This document shows, in pieces, positions 24,158 to 33,622 of a stretch of 59,325 nt of DNA. The notes under the pieces were generated by a model. That model saw only the letters and a list, made by a program, of their open reading frames with translations, did no database searches and was not told where the DNA came from. A program made the translations under genes and the position numbers. This DNA comes from CBDUBH01 sp965365345 (GTDB lineage Bacteria; Bacteroidota; Ignavibacteria; Ignavibacteriales; SURF-24), in the NCBI GenBank assembly GCA_965365345.1, contig CBDUBH010000009.1:1-59325 (forward strand), in the 5' to 3' direction. How positions within the stretch are numbered: the first letter of the stretch is position 1; each line of letters opens with the position of its first letter.

Positions 24158-26380
24158 TTAACTTTTTTCGTTGCCCGCGTCAGTTTTTTCTTCTTTTGCG
24201 TTTTCGAGTTCTTCCTGTTTCGGATAGCGAATTCTTTTATGATGATGACCTAAAAGTATGCTTAAAAACGTTTCCTTAATTATTTTAAGATCATTTAAAG
24301 TTATAGGAGAATCGTTTAATTGACCGTCATCAACTCTGTGTTTTATCAATTTTGTAATTACATTTTCAACTTTTTGTGCATCGGGTTCATCAATTGATCT
24401 TACAGTTGATTCGCACGCATCTGCAAGCATAACAAGCGCGGTTTCTTTAGTATTGGGCTTTGGTCCTTCATATCTGAAATCATTTATATTTACGTTTTGC
24501 TCGCCGTAAAGTTCTTTCGCTTTTTCATAGAAAAATCCCACAACCAAAGTTCCGTGATGCATCGGAATAAAATCAATTACTTCTTGCGGCAATCCTTCTT
24601 TCCGCGCAAGGTCAATGCCTTTTTCAACGTGACTTATAATTAAATTTGCACTTTCCGAAGGACTTAATTGCTCGTGAGCATTTTCATTGCTCATTTGATT
24701 TTCAACAAAATTATGCGGATTCAAAGTTTTGCCGATATCGTGGTAATACGCGCCGACTCTCGCTAAAAGCGGATTTGCGCCAATTGCTTCTGCGGCGCGT
24801 TCAACAAGCGAGCCGATTGTCATTGAATGCGTAAAAGTTCCGGGCGCTTTTTTCGCAAGATCCCGCAAAATCGGTCTGTTAAAATCAGTAAGTTCCAGCA
24901 AAGTCAGATCTGTTGTAACTTTAAAAGCGCGTTCGAAAAAGATGATCATTCCGAATGTAAAAACCGGACTTATCAATGCATTGGATGCGGCAAAAGCAAA
25001 TTCATAAGCCATCGTATTGAATTCTGCAAATCTTTCCAATCCAAACGCTAAAATGCTGATAAAATAACCGAGCAAAATAAAAAAGAATGAACGGAAAATT
25101 TGTGTTCTGTTTTTAATATCGCGCACTGTATAAGCAGCCAAAGCACCTGTGAAAATGTTCATCGCGGTAAATGAATAATCGTTTCCGCGTAAACCGCCGA
25201 CTATCAGAGAAACCACAATTGTACCGTAAAATCCTACGCGAGAATCGAACATAATTGTAAACATCATGGATGCTGCAGGAACCATTATTAGTAAATGAAC
25301 CGGCGCGTTTACATTCATTTTATGAATAATAAAAGTTATGAATGCAACAAACAAAATTATGATGGCAACGAGAAGAATTTTTACATTATCAGCATAAATT
25401 TTCTTTCGGAAAAGATACAAATAAATTATAAACAAAGTTAAGATAAGCCCGATGTGAAGCAGCTTTCCGGCGAATTGTGTGTAACGGTTAAAGAAATCGG
25501 TTTGTTCGGCTTTTGATTTTCTGTATGAATCAATTTTTAATTTTGCTTCTTCACCAATTCTATCGTGCTTTGCAATAATTCTTTCATTTTCATTTACGAT
25601 TCCGATGTTTGGAGAAACTTTATTTTTCGCAAGTTCTCTTTCTTCTAAAGTTGCCGGCTCGCTATAGATCAAAGTAGGAGTTAAAAAATGATTCAGATAT
25701 TCGTTTAAAGCATTGTTAATATGAGGATCATCACTGAAATCATTTGCTAAAGTAATTACCAAATTATTTACAACGTAAAGATCCTGAAATTTTCTTTTAG
25801 GTTCTATTCTGTCAAATTTTCCAAACCTTACTGCTATACTGTCGCGTTTTATATCACCGTAAAACCTGTCAATAACATCAACTCTGTAAACATTTCTTAC
25901 AACATTTGTTATAAGTTTAAACATATCTTCAAAATTATGAGCGCTTTTAGCGGAAGGATTTTTCAATCTTTTTCTTAATTCCTTAAAAGCATTATAAGAT
26001 GGCATGCTTAAAAATGTTGTATTTCTGTTTTGCAGAGTATCGGCAATATCTTTATCAATTTCCGCCAGAAGATATTTATTATATGCCGAAATTGAATCCA
26101 TTACTTTTTCGGCAACCGTATCTCTTTTTATAAAAATCGGATAAACTCTATCTGCGGCGCGCTGCTTTTCAAGATTGTAAAGTTCTTCGTTCTTATAAAT
26201 CGGGAAACTTGTTGATGCTATAAGATCATCCTGAATCCAAATTGAACCGACAGTTACTTCAGATTCAAGCGATTCACCTTTGGGAAACATAAAAACGATT
26301 GTAAGAAGCAGAACAAGAAGAATCAGAATTTTGATCCGCAAACTTTTTCTTATAATATATTTTTTTTCGGTTGCTATCAT
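24158..26380 (-). CDS. pgpH: 7TM-HD phosphohydrolase, PgpH-like (cyclic-di-AMP phosphodiesterase family)
   Basis: 740 residues. A membrane segment at about 13-32 is followed by a large extracytoplasmic 7TMR-HDED region (about 40-310), six or seven membrane segments (about 310-480) and a cytoplasmic HD domain with RVGAYYHDIGKTLNPHNF and FIPMHHGTLVVGFF. PgpH enzymes hydrolyse the second messenger c-di-AMP, and the HD metal ligands look intact. The C-terminal tail is Glu/Lys-rich. It is immediately upstream of xerD. The usual ybeY/phoH neighbours of this family are absent here. Confidence 0.9.
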   Translation of the reverse strand: MIATEKKYIIRKSLRIKILILLVLLLTIVFMFPKGESLESEVTVGSIWIQDDLIASTSFPIYKNEELYNLEKQRAADRVYPIFIKRDTVAEKVMDSISAYNKYLLAEIDKDIADTLQNRNTTFLSMPSYNAFKELRKRLKNPSAKSAHNFEDMFKLITNVVRNVYRVDVIDRFYGDIKRDSIAVRFGKFDRIEPKRKFQDLYVVNNLVITLANDFSDDPHINNALNEYLNHFLTPTLIYSEPATLEERELAKNKVSPNIGIVNENERIIAKHDRIGEEAKLKIDSYRKSKAEQTDFFNRYTQFAGKLLHIGLILTLFIIYLYLFRKKIYADNVKILLVAIIILFVAFITFIIHKMNVNAPVHLLIMVPAASMMFTIMFDSRVGFYGTIVVSLIVGGLRGNDYSFTAMNIFTGALAAYTVRDIKNRTQIFRSFFFILLGYFISILAFGLERFAEFNTMAYEFAFAASNALISPVFTFGMIIFFERAFKVTTDLTLLELTDFNRPILRDLAKKAPGTFTHSMTIGSLVERAAEAIGANPLLARVGAYYHDIGKTLNPHNFVENQMSNENAHEQLSPSESANLIISHVEKGIDLARKEGLPQEVIDFIPMHHGTLVVGFFYEKAKELYGEQNVNINDFRYEGPKPNTKETALVMLADACESTVRSIDEPDAQKVENVITKLIKHRVDDGQLNDSPITLNDLKIIKETFLSILLGHHHKRIRYPKQEELENAKEEKTDAGNEKS

Positions 26381-26465
26381 TTAAGGCTTGTAAAATCTCT
26401 TAATGTTAATTAAAATTTACACATAAATAATGTAAATCTCTACGTTTTAATTCGAATTGGAAATT

Positions 26466-26831
26466 TCAGATCCAAACATCATTTTCAGCTGTAAATTTTC
26501 CACCGGCTTCTCCGGTATTTATCACTCCAAAAGGTTCAATTATCAAAATTTTGCATTCATTTTCCGCATAAGGTTTATGCTCAACTCCTTTCGGAACAAC
26601 AAACATTTCACCTTTTTTCAAATCAACTTTTCCGTGTTTAAATTCAATTGACATTTCGCCATCAATTACAATAAAAGTTTCATCCGTAAATTTATGATCA
26701 TGCCAAACAAATTCGCCTTTTATCTTCACTAATTTGAATTGATAATCGTTCATTTGTGCAATTACTTTAGGCTGCCAGTGTTCTGAAAATCTACCGAACT
26801 TTTCTTCAAAATTTACGGGAATTAAATTCAT
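26466..26831 (-). CDS. small cupin-domain protein
   Basis: 121 residues, a single Cupin_2 barrel. Metal-ligand motif 1 is FVWHDHKFTDETFIVIDGEM (two His and a Glu), and motif 2 includes VPKGVEHKPYA (His). The family ranges from sugar isomerases to sensor domains, so no reaction is assigned. It is cytoplasmic. It lies 161 bp after the STAS gene and is separated from it by a terminator, so it has its own promoter. Confidence 0.85.
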   Translation of the reverse strand: MNLIPVNFEEKFGRFSEHWQPKVIAQMNDYQFKLVKIKGEFVWHDHKFTDETFIVIDGEMSIEFKHGKVDLKKGEMFVVPKGVEHKPYAENECKILIIEPFGVINTGEAGGKFTAENDVWI

Positions 26832-26895
26832 AATTTTTCCGCTTAGTTAAACTTTTTCTGAATCGAATTAAAATCCTGATCTTTCAAAATATTTA

Positions 26896-26952
26896 TTAAA
26901 AATAAAAGGAAATTTTCCGTTGGGAATTTACTCCTTCAGGCAATTTCCTTTT
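26896..26952 (-). terminator. rho-independent terminator after the STAS gene
   Basis: AAAAGGAAATT (26904-26914) pairs with AATTTCCTTTT (26942-26952), with a partly pairing centre. On the reverse strand ATTTTTAATA follows. Confidence 0.7.
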
Positions 26953-26992
26953 AATTTGCGATCAAATAAATTGATCATAAAATTTAACATTC

Positions 26993-27340
26993 TTAAAGAC
27001 TTTCAAGTTCTTTTTGGGCTTCTTCCACAGTATTTTTTATTGGAAGAACTCTATCTAATTGAGAAATGCGAATGAGATTTGATACGTTTTTAGTAGGCGC
27101 AACCAAACGAATTTCACCTTCGTTGGAGTGAAGAATTCTGTAAGCAAGCAGCAATGCGCTTAATCCGGAGCTGTCGCAACTTTCAACTTCGCTTAGATCA
27201 ACAATAAATTTGTTAATTTCTTCGGCATGAAGCAGAATTGTAAATTCCCCTTTAAGCACCCCCGAAATTGAATGATCCAGTCTTTTTTCATTCAATTTGA
27301 AAATTGTGATTTCACCGGTTTTTTTTGTTTCAAAATTCAT
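26993..27340 (-). CDS. STAS-domain anti-sigma-factor antagonist
   Basis: 115 residues, the length of SpoIIAA/RsbV proteins. The conserved phosphorylation loop is VESCDSSGLSALLLAYR, with Ser as the likely switch residue. Family members are released by phosphatase and bind an anti-sigma kinase. No anti-sigma factor or phosphatase gene is in the window, so the partner is elsewhere. The gene is 18 bp downstream of the uncharacterised 27359-27892 gene. Confidence 0.88.
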   Translation of the reverse strand: MNFETKKTGEITIFKLNEKRLDHSISGVLKGEFTILLHAEEINKFIVDLSEVESCDSSGLSALLLAYRILHSNEGEIRLVAPTKNVSNLIRISQLDRVLPIKNTVEEAQKELESL

Positions 27341-27358
27341 TTTTGTAAACTCACTTTT

Positions 27359-27892
27359 TTAAAACATCTTTAATGAATTTAATAAATTTTTATATGAAAG
27401 TGCAGAATTATTTTCCAAATTTGAAAATTGAAGATTATAAAATTTATCGGAATTGATTTTTGTAAATCCAATCCTGAATTTTGAATCCACCAAATTTGAA
27501 ACTACGCCCGCAAAAATATTTTCTTCAATATTAAGATCAATTACAGCATCGTATTTTTTTTCTTTCAGTAAGTCAACCAATCTTTTTGAAGGCAATTTCA
27601 ATTTTGTAATGTCATTAATTCCGTAATCAAAATAATGAATTTTATTTTTATTGGGAATCTGGCTTACTCTAAAATCGCGGATAAAAAACGTGATCTGTTT
27701 TTTTTCTTTTAAAAGATCATCTGCAAAATTTACAGCGCTGCTGAAATCAATATCCGATTCCGGCATTACAATAAAAATTTCATTTGCTTTTTCAATTAAA
27801 TTTGAAAATGAAAGCGCACCGGAATCTTTATTTTTAAGATAAAAATTTTTCGCAATTGTATAATTTATTTTTTTGATAATTGAATCGAACAA
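27359..27892 (-). CDS. uncharacterised protein, half-size heptosyltransferase-like
   Basis: 177 residues with no signal peptide or membrane segment. I do not recognise it as a named family. The blocks EIFIVMPESDIDFSSAV, KKYDAVIDLNIEENIFA and DSKFRIGFTKIN resemble the N-terminal Rossmann half of family 9 (heptosyltransferase-like) enzymes or the small DUF6913-type proteins of Bacteroidota. The C-terminal half of a full GT9 enzyme is missing, so catalysis is doubtful. It is upstream of the STAS gene by 18 bp. Confidence 0.6.
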   Translation of the reverse strand: MFDSIIKKINYTIAKNFYLKNKDSGALSFSNLIEKANEIFIVMPESDIDFSSAVNFADDLLKEKKQITFFIRDFRVSQIPNKNKIHYFDYGINDITKLKLPSKRLVDLLKEKKYDAVIDLNIEENIFAGVVSNLVDSKFRIGFTKINSDKFYNLQFSNLENNSALSYKNLLNSLKMF

Positions 27893-27952
27893 TATTTTTC
27901 CCGGATTATATTTATTTGCAATTCTAAGTTCAAAGATATGAAATTTTTGATA

Positions 27953-28025
27953 AAAGATTTCGAAAGATTGGAAAGATTATAAAGATGAAAAGATATAAAG
28001 ATTCAAATATGAAAAGATTTAAATG
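27953..28025 (+). repeat. Family C repeat array, degenerate
   Basis: Several units of the kind GAAAGATTGGAAAG, AAAGATGAAAAGAT and AAAGATTCAAATATG in tandem. Confidence 0.6.
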
Positions 28026-28047
28026 ATTAGAAATATTAATTTTCAAA

Positions 28048-28075
28048 TGTCATTTCGAACGGAGCGAGAAATCTT
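28048..28075 (-). repeat. Family A element, reverse orientation
   Basis: TGTCATTTCGAACGGAGC then GAGAAATCTT. ATTTC pairs with GAAAT. It is the inverse of 14764. Confidence 0.65.
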
Positions 28076-28209
28076 TGCGATTTAAAAACTTTCATTTGAA
28101 TAAAGAGAAGCATAAAGTTGTTTAATTGTTTTCTAAATCTCCAATTTGAAATTAAAAATCCTGATTTTTCCATTCTTCCATTTGCAATTTTTAATTTTTA
28201 ATTTCCCCT

Positions 28210-30231
28210 TCACTCATTTATCATTTTCAAAAAATCTTCTTCGGTTAAAATTTTAACTCCGAGTTGTTCTGCTTTTGTAAGTTTTGAACCGGCGCTTTCG
28301 CCCGCAACTACAAAATCGGTTTTTTTGCTTACGCTCGATGTAACTTTTCCGCCGAGCATCAAGATCTTATCGGATGCTTCATCACGGCTGAATTTTGAAA
28401 GCGTTCCGGTTAACACAAATGTTTTTCCTGAAATTGAGGAATCTTGCGGAACTTCTATTTTTTCGCTTTCAAAATTTACGCCCGCTTGTTTTAATTCTTC
28501 AATTATTTTTATGTTGTGCTCATCTGCAAAAAATTTTTTTACGCTTTTACTTATACTCGGACCAATTTCATAAACCGATTCAATTTGTTCTTCGTTTGCT
28601 GCAATTAAATTTTCAATTGAACAAAAATGATCCGCAAGTTTTTTTGCCGCGCCTGTTCCAACGTAACGAATCCCGATTGCATACAAAACTTTTGCAAATG
28701 GCTGCTGCTTGCTTTTTTCAATTGAGTTCAAAAGATTTTCAACGCTTTTTGTTCCGAATCTTTCAATATTTACAAGATCATTTTTATGTTCTTTTAATTT
28801 GTAAATATCGGCGTAAGTTTTAAGCAAGTTCATATCGACAAATAAATTTACAATTGATTCGCCCAATCCTTCAATATCCATTGCAGCGCGTGAAGAAAAA
28901 TGGCGGATCCGGTTTTTTATTTGCGCCGGACATAAATGATTTTCGCAATAAACCGCAACTTCATTTTCGGGCTTAAATAAATTTGATCCGCAAACCGGAC
29001 AATTTTCCGGCGCTTCGGTTTCTTTTGAATTTTCGGGACGCTCGGCAAAAATTACATTCACGACTTTCGGAATTACATCGCCGCCTTTTTCAATTGTAAC
29101 TTTATCGCCTTCGCGAATATCTTTTCTTTTTATTTCATCAAGATTGTGCAAAGTTGCGCGCGAAATTGTTGAGCCTGCAAGCAGCACGGGTTCAAGATTT
29201 GCAACCGGAGTTAGAATTCCCGTTCTTCCTACTTGCCAAACTATTTCATTGATTTTTGTTGTTGCCTGTTTCGCTTTGAATTTATAAGCAACTGCCCAGC
29301 GCGGCGATTTTGCAATACTTCCCAATATTTTTTGATGAAGAAGTGAATTTACTTTTATTACAGTTCCATCAATTTCATAAGGAAGCAAATCGCGAATTTC
29401 TTCCAGCTCTTTGCAATATTCCAAAACTTCATTAATGTTTTTGCAAAGTCTGCTTTTTTCATTTACCGGAAATCCGGATTTTTTCAGTAATTCCAAATTT
29501 TCAAAATGCGATTGCGAAATTTCATTTTTTGAAATTACGAAATATGTGAAAATATTCAGCGGACGCTTTGCAACTAATTTCGGATCGAGAAGTTTTATCG
29601 TTCCTGCAACAAAGTTCCGCGGATTAGCAAAAAGTTTTTCGCCTGCGGTTTCGCGCTCTTCATTTATCTTTTTGAAATCTTCAATGTTCATAAAAATTTC
29701 ACCGCGGATTTCAATTTCATCAAGCTTATCTTCGTAGCCCGGAATATTTTTTAATTTCTGCGGAATGGATTTTATAGTTTTGATATTTTGCGTAACATCT
29801 TCGCCTGAAAATCCATCCCCGCGCGTTGCGGCAGTTTTTAATTTTCCGTTTTCATAACGCAGACTTATAGAAATGCCGTCAATCTTTAACTCAACAACAT
29901 ATTCAACATTTTCACTTTTCGGAAGCGCATCTTTTACGCGGCGGTCAAAATCAAATAATTCCTTTTCGTTATAAGTATTAGATAAACTTAACATCGGGAC
30001 AAGATGAGTTATCGAATTGAATTTATTTGTAAAATCTTTCCCCACTTTTTGAGTTGGAGAATCCGGAGTAATAAGTTCGGGAAATTCCTGTTCAAGTTGT
30101 TCAAGTTCTTTAAGCAAAAGATCAAATTCATAATCGCTTATTTTTGGCGAAGCAAGAACGTAATAATTAAAATTGTGTTCATTAATTTGATCGCGTAATT
30201 CTTTTATTCGATTTTCAATTTCTGTTTGCAT
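28210..30231 (-). CDS. ligA: NAD-dependent DNA ligase
   Basis: 673 residues, full length. It seals nicks in DNA during replication and repair using NAD. Domain Ia and the adenylation domain contain VELKIDGISISLRY (active-site Lys). The OB-fold follows, with GRTGILTPVANLEPV. The zinc finger is CPVCGSNL and CENHLCPAQ. Helix-hairpin-helix repeats lie around residues 450-570. The C-terminal BRCT domain spans about 595-670 (GKTFVLTGTLSKF and GGKVTSSVSKKTDF). It is a single-gene unit with a repeat-rich 3' side. Confidence 0.97.
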   Translation of the reverse strand: MQTEIENRIKELRDQINEHNFNYYVLASPKISDYEFDLLLKELEQLEQEFPELITPDSPTQKVGKDFTNKFNSITHLVPMLSLSNTYNEKELFDFDRRVKDALPKSENVEYVVELKIDGISISLRYENGKLKTAATRGDGFSGEDVTQNIKTIKSIPQKLKNIPGYEDKLDEIEIRGEIFMNIEDFKKINEERETAGEKLFANPRNFVAGTIKLLDPKLVAKRPLNIFTYFVISKNEISQSHFENLELLKKSGFPVNEKSRLCKNINEVLEYCKELEEIRDLLPYEIDGTVIKVNSLLHQKILGSIAKSPRWAVAYKFKAKQATTKINEIVWQVGRTGILTPVANLEPVLLAGSTISRATLHNLDEIKRKDIREGDKVTIEKGGDVIPKVVNVIFAERPENSKETEAPENCPVCGSNLFKPENEVAVYCENHLCPAQIKNRIRHFSSRAAMDIEGLGESIVNLFVDMNLLKTYADIYKLKEHKNDLVNIERFGTKSVENLLNSIEKSKQQPFAKVLYAIGIRYVGTGAAKKLADHFCSIENLIAANEEQIESVYEIGPSISKSVKKFFADEHNIKIIEELKQAGVNFESEKIEVPQDSSISGKTFVLTGTLSKFSRDEASDKILMLGGKVTSSVSKKTDFVVAGESAGSKLTKAEQLGVKILTEEDFLKMINE

Positions 30232-30535
30232 TGTTAATAGGATTTTTTGAAATGTTTTGAAATATTAATTTACATCAAAATGAAAAATGATTTTTCAGAT
30301 TTTTTGTAATTACAAAATAAAAAAATAATCTGCTTTTTTCATGAACATTGAAATTAATTTTTCATTTCATCTTTGGATCATTCATTTTTCCGATCGAAAA
30401 AAAACCTTTGCTTAATTGAATATAATTCCCAAAATTAAATTAGAGTATAAAGGCAAAATAAAAACGGTGAAATTTGTGAAATTCGTGACTAAATTTAATA
30501 TTTTATAATATGAAAAATTTTAAGGTAATGAAGAA
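30232..30535. other. 304-bp intergenic region between divergent ligA and rodZ-like genes
   Basis: A/T-rich and holds one inverted family C repeat at 30361. No gene or confident promoter. Confidence 0.5.
30361..30388 (-). repeat. Family C repeat, single unit
   Basis: On the reverse strand GATCCAAAGATGAAATGA resembles the 16-nt unit at 14811 with one change. Confidence 0.45.
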
Positions 30536-31417
30536 ATGTTTAAAAAACTTGCAGATGAACTAAAAGAACAGCGTATTAAACAAGATATAACATTGCAGCA
30601 AATTTCAACAAAAACAAGAATTGATCTGAAATTTTTACAGGCAATTGAAGATGGTAATTTTGAAGTTTTACCTGATGTTTATCTAAAAGCATTCATAAAA
30701 TCTTATGCTGCAGCAGTTGGCTTAAATCCTGATGAAACAATTCAAAAGTACGAAGCCGCAAGAGCCGGAAAAGAATTGAACGATAGAAAATTAGCCGAAG
30801 AAGAAAGTTTTGAAATTAAAAGGGAAGAAAAACCGCGACCCGCAAAAAAAGAATTTGTTGTTACAGATAGTTCATTGAATTCACCGGTTGATGAAGATGA
30901 ATTTTCAAAAGGTTTGCCTAAAAATACTTTGATATTAATTGGAGCCGCAGTTCTTTTACTTGTTATTCTTGCAATTGCTTACATGCTTTTATTTAATGAT
31001 AAAGGCGAAGAAATTATAAAAGAGCAGCCCGATCAAACTTACTCGGAAGAAAGTGTTGAACGTTTTGAAGTTGAAGAACCAGCGCCGCAAGTTGATTCAG
31101 CGGCACTTTTAAATACCGCCGGAAATTTTGGTGATAGTTTAACCCTTTCAATAAAATCTTCTGATCTTACTTGGGTTAGAATTACTTTTGATGATAATGC
31201 AAAAACTCAGGATTTGAATATTCAGCCTAACTCTGAAAGAATTTTGAAAGCGAAAAATAATTTCAGATTGACTTTGGGAAATGCCGGCGCGGTTCAACTT
31301 ACGCTTAATAATCAACCGCTTGATCTAAAAGCAAAACCGGGCGAAGTAAAAAGCGTGCGGATAGATACAACCGGATTGCAGGTTTTAAATATTTCAAAAC
31401 CGCTAATTACAAAGTAA
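30536..31417 (+). CDS. RodZ-like helix-turn-helix membrane protein
   Basis: 293 residues. The N-terminal HTH_25 domain (about 4-75; RIKQDITLQQISTKTRIDL and the PDVYLKAFIKSYA block) is followed by an acidic linker and one membrane segment at about 128-150 (LILIGAAVLLLVILAIAYML). An extracytoplasmic DUF4115 domain (about 205-290) comes last. RodZ links the MreB cytoskeleton to the envelope and sets cell shape. No mre genes are in the window. Convergent with the NlpE-like gene, 79 bp apart. Confidence 0.88.
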   Translation: MFKKLADELKEQRIKQDITLQQISTKTRIDLKFLQAIEDGNFEVLPDVYLKAFIKSYAAAVGLNPDETIQKYEAARAGKELNDRKLAEEESFEIKREEKPRPAKKEFVVTDSSLNSPVDEDEFSKGLPKNTLILIGAAVLLLVILAIAYMLLFNDKGEEIIKEQPDQTYSEESVERFEVEEPAPQVDSAALLNTAGNFGDSLTLSIKSSDLTWVRITFDDNAKTQDLNIQPNSERILKAKNNFRLTLGNAGAVQLTLNNQPLDLKAKPGEVKSVRIDTTGLQVLNISKPLITK

Positions 31418-31496
31418 AACAATAGCTGAAATTTTTACAAAGATAAAATCGAATATTTTTTTGCCGATAATTTTTATTTAACTTTTTTATCAAATT

Positions 31497-31952
31497 TCAT
31501 TTAGTGAAATTTCCGTTTTTAACTTCTTCAATTTTTTTCAAAATGTATCTTTCCGAAAGTGCACCTTCAATTTTATTTCCATTTAAATCTAATTGAGTTA
31601 AAGAATTTTCGCCGACTGCAAATTTATCCGGGCGATTTTTTACATTATCTAAAATTATAATTGAACCTGAAGAATCAAATTGAAAAGTTCCGCTTTCCGT
31701 AAAAACATTTTCATCTTTTCCCAAATATTTTGACTTAATTATAAAAGAATAATTTCCGTTTAAACGAATTTCAGTTTCAATTCCGGAGCAATCTGCACAT
31801 GGAAGAATTCCTTTATAAATGCCCGCCCAATCAAGTGAATTTTGCGAATTGTGCGCTGCATCAAAATTTAAATTTCCTGATTGATCTTTATTTTCAGCAC
31901 ATCCGGTAATGAAAATTAAAATTAAAGTTGATAATATTATTTTGAATTTCAT
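31497..31952 (-). CDS. NlpE-like lipoprotein
   Basis: 151 residues. Signal and lipobox FITGC place the lipidated Cys near residue 18. The NlpE N-terminal domain follows: WAGIYKGILPCADCSGIET with the characteristic CxxC, then YSFIIKSKYLG, TESGTFQF and the C-terminal ALSERYILKKI. In E. coli NlpE the CxxC senses copper or redox stress and signals to Cpx. The Cpx partners are not seen here, so only the fold is assigned. Confidence 0.88.
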   Translation of the reverse strand: MKFKIILSTLILIFITGCAENKDQSGNLNFDAAHNSQNSLDWAGIYKGILPCADCSGIETEIRLNGNYSFIIKSKYLGKDENVFTESGTFQFDSSGSIIILDNVKNRPDKFAVGENSLTQLDLNGNKIEGALSERYILKKIEEVKNGNFTK

Positions 31953-32213
31953 TTTAAATCTTTTTTGAATATTGAAATTGATTGTGTTTAAGTTTAATCA
32001 ACCAAATTGAATTCTGAATTTTTCTTGTTAATATCTGATGCGTTTTTAAATTTTTGTTTTGATTTATTTTATAATTCATGTTAAAGGAAAAATTATGATT
32101 TCATATTAAATTCACCAACTCACTTTAATTCCCCTTTTTATTTGGAAATTTTGATTTGCAAAAATTCCTACATTAATAAAACCTAATAATGATTTATTTT
32201 AATAATTCTTTTA

Positions 32214-32259
32214 AAATAAAAAAGCCGTCAGATTCCGGACGAGCCGGAATGACGGCTTT
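32214..32259 (-). terminator. terminator of ahcY built on a family A palindrome
   Basis: AAAGCCGTC-AG-ATTCCGG-ACGAG-CCGGAAT-GACGGCTTT has 16 bp and a 2-nt bulge. On the reverse strand the stem is followed by TTTTTTATTTT, so it should stop transcripts leaving ahcY 31 bp after its stop. Confidence 0.75.
32221..32259 (+). repeat. Family A palindrome with 2-nt bulge, longest outer stem
   Basis: The same element seen as a repeat. The outer stem AAAGCCGTC/GACGGCTTT is extended compared with 2283 and 18359, while the bulge and inner stem are conserved. Confidence 0.8.
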
Positions 32260-32289
32260 AAATAATTCTAAAATTCTTACATTCTAAAA

Positions 32290-33609
32290 TTAATATCTGT
32301 AATTATCGGTTTTGTACGGACCTTCAACAGGAACGCCGATATATTTAGCTTGTTCAGGAGTTAATTCATCAAGTTCAACTCCAATATGTGCTAAATGCAA
32401 TCTTGCAACTTTTTCATCCAATTGTTTCGGCAATGTGTAAACTTTGTTTTCGTATTTTTCACTGTTTTTCCAAAGTTCAATTTGTGCCAAAGTCTGGTTT
32501 GAAAATGAATTTGACATTACAAATGAAGGATGTCCTGTTGCGCAGCCGAGATTTACCAATCTTCCTTCTGCTAAAACAATTATATCATTTCCGTCAATTG
32601 TGTATTTATCAACTTGCGGTTTGATAGTATCTTTTGTGTTTCCGTAATTTTTGTTTAACCAAGCCATATCAATTTCATTATCGAAGTGCCCGATATTACA
32701 AACTACGGTCTTATCTTTCATCAATTTGAAATGTTCTGCTGAAACTATATTTGCATTTCCTGTTGCGGTAACTACAATGTTTGCTCTTGGAATTGCATCT
32801 TTCATTTTTTTAACTTCGTAACCATCCATTGCAGCTTGAAGCGCGCAAATAGGATCAATTTCTGTTACAATTACACGCATTCCTGAACTTCTTAAAGATT
32901 GCGCAGAACCTTTACCAACATCTCCGTATCCTGCAACAACAGCAACTTTTCCTGCGAGCATCAGATCAGTTGCTCTGCGGATTGCATCAACCAAAGATTC
33001 GCGGCAGCCGTATTTATTATCAAATTTTGATTTTGTAACTGAATCATTAACATTAATTGCAGGCATCGGAAGCGTTCCGTTCTTTTCTCTCTCATATAAT
33101 CTGTGAACGCCGGTCGTAGTTTCTTCCGAAATTCCTCTTATTCCTTGAACCATTTCAGGATATTTATCTAAAACTAAATTTGTAAGATCTCCGCCATCAT
33201 CTAAAATCATATTCAAAGGTTGTTTATCATCGCCAAAGAACAATGTTTGTTCAATACACCAATCGTATTCTTCCAAAGTCTCGCCTTTCCAAGCGAAAAC
33301 AGGAACTCCGGCAGCGGCAATTGCGGCAGCGGCGTGATCTTGTGTAGAAAAGATGTTACAAGATGACCATCTAACTTCTGCACCTAATTCAACTAAAGTT
33401 TCAATTAAAACCGCAGTTTGAATTGTCATATGCAAGCAGCCCGCAATTCTTGCGCCTTTTAAAGGTTTTTCATCACCAAATTCTTTTCTGATTGACATCA
33501 AACCGGGCATTTCGGCTTCGGCTAATTCAATTTCTTTTCTGCCCCATGGCGCTAAAGAAATATCTTTCACTTTATATTTAAGAACTTCATTCTCAACTGA
33601 TTGACTCAT
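32290..33609 (-). CDS. ahcY: adenosylhomocysteinase (SAH hydrolase)
   Basis: 439 residues. It splits S-adenosylhomocysteine to adenosine and homocysteine, removing the inhibitor formed by every SAM-dependent methylation. Blocks seen are GCLHMTIQTAVLIETL, WSSCNIFSTQDHAAAAIA, the substrate region around NVNDSVTKSKFDN, VAGYGDVGKGSAQSLR (NAD site) and CNIGHFDNEIDM. The C-terminal KTDNYRY is typical. It starts 13 bp after metK. Confidence 0.97.
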   Translation of the reverse strand: MSQSVENEVLKYKVKDISLAPWGRKEIELAEAEMPGLMSIRKEFGDEKPLKGARIAGCLHMTIQTAVLIETLVELGAEVRWSSCNIFSTQDHAAAAIAAAGVPVFAWKGETLEEYDWCIEQTLFFGDDKQPLNMILDDGGDLTNLVLDKYPEMVQGIRGISEETTTGVHRLYEREKNGTLPMPAINVNDSVTKSKFDNKYGCRESLVDAIRRATDLMLAGKVAVVAGYGDVGKGSAQSLRSSGMRVIVTEIDPICALQAAMDGYEVKKMKDAIPRANIVVTATGNANIVSAEHFKLMKDKTVVCNIGHFDNEIDMAWLNKNYGNTKDTIKPQVDKYTIDGNDIIVLAEGRLVNLGCATGHPSFVMSNSFSNQTLAQIELWKNSEKYENKVYTLPKQLDEKVARLHLAHIGVELDELTPEQAKYIGVPVEGPYKTDNYRY

Positions 33610-33622
33610 TTGTTATCCTCTC

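Larger units (their letters stand above)
27893..28209. other. 317-bp intergenic region with repeats
   Basis: Family C repeats (27953-28025), one family A element (28048) and A/T-rich DNA. No gene. Confidence 0.6.
31953..32289. other. 337-bp region upstream of the NlpE-like gene and downstream of ahcY
   Basis: A/T-rich. It holds the terminator-like family A element at 32214-32259 and otherwise nothing identifiable. Confidence 0.6.
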
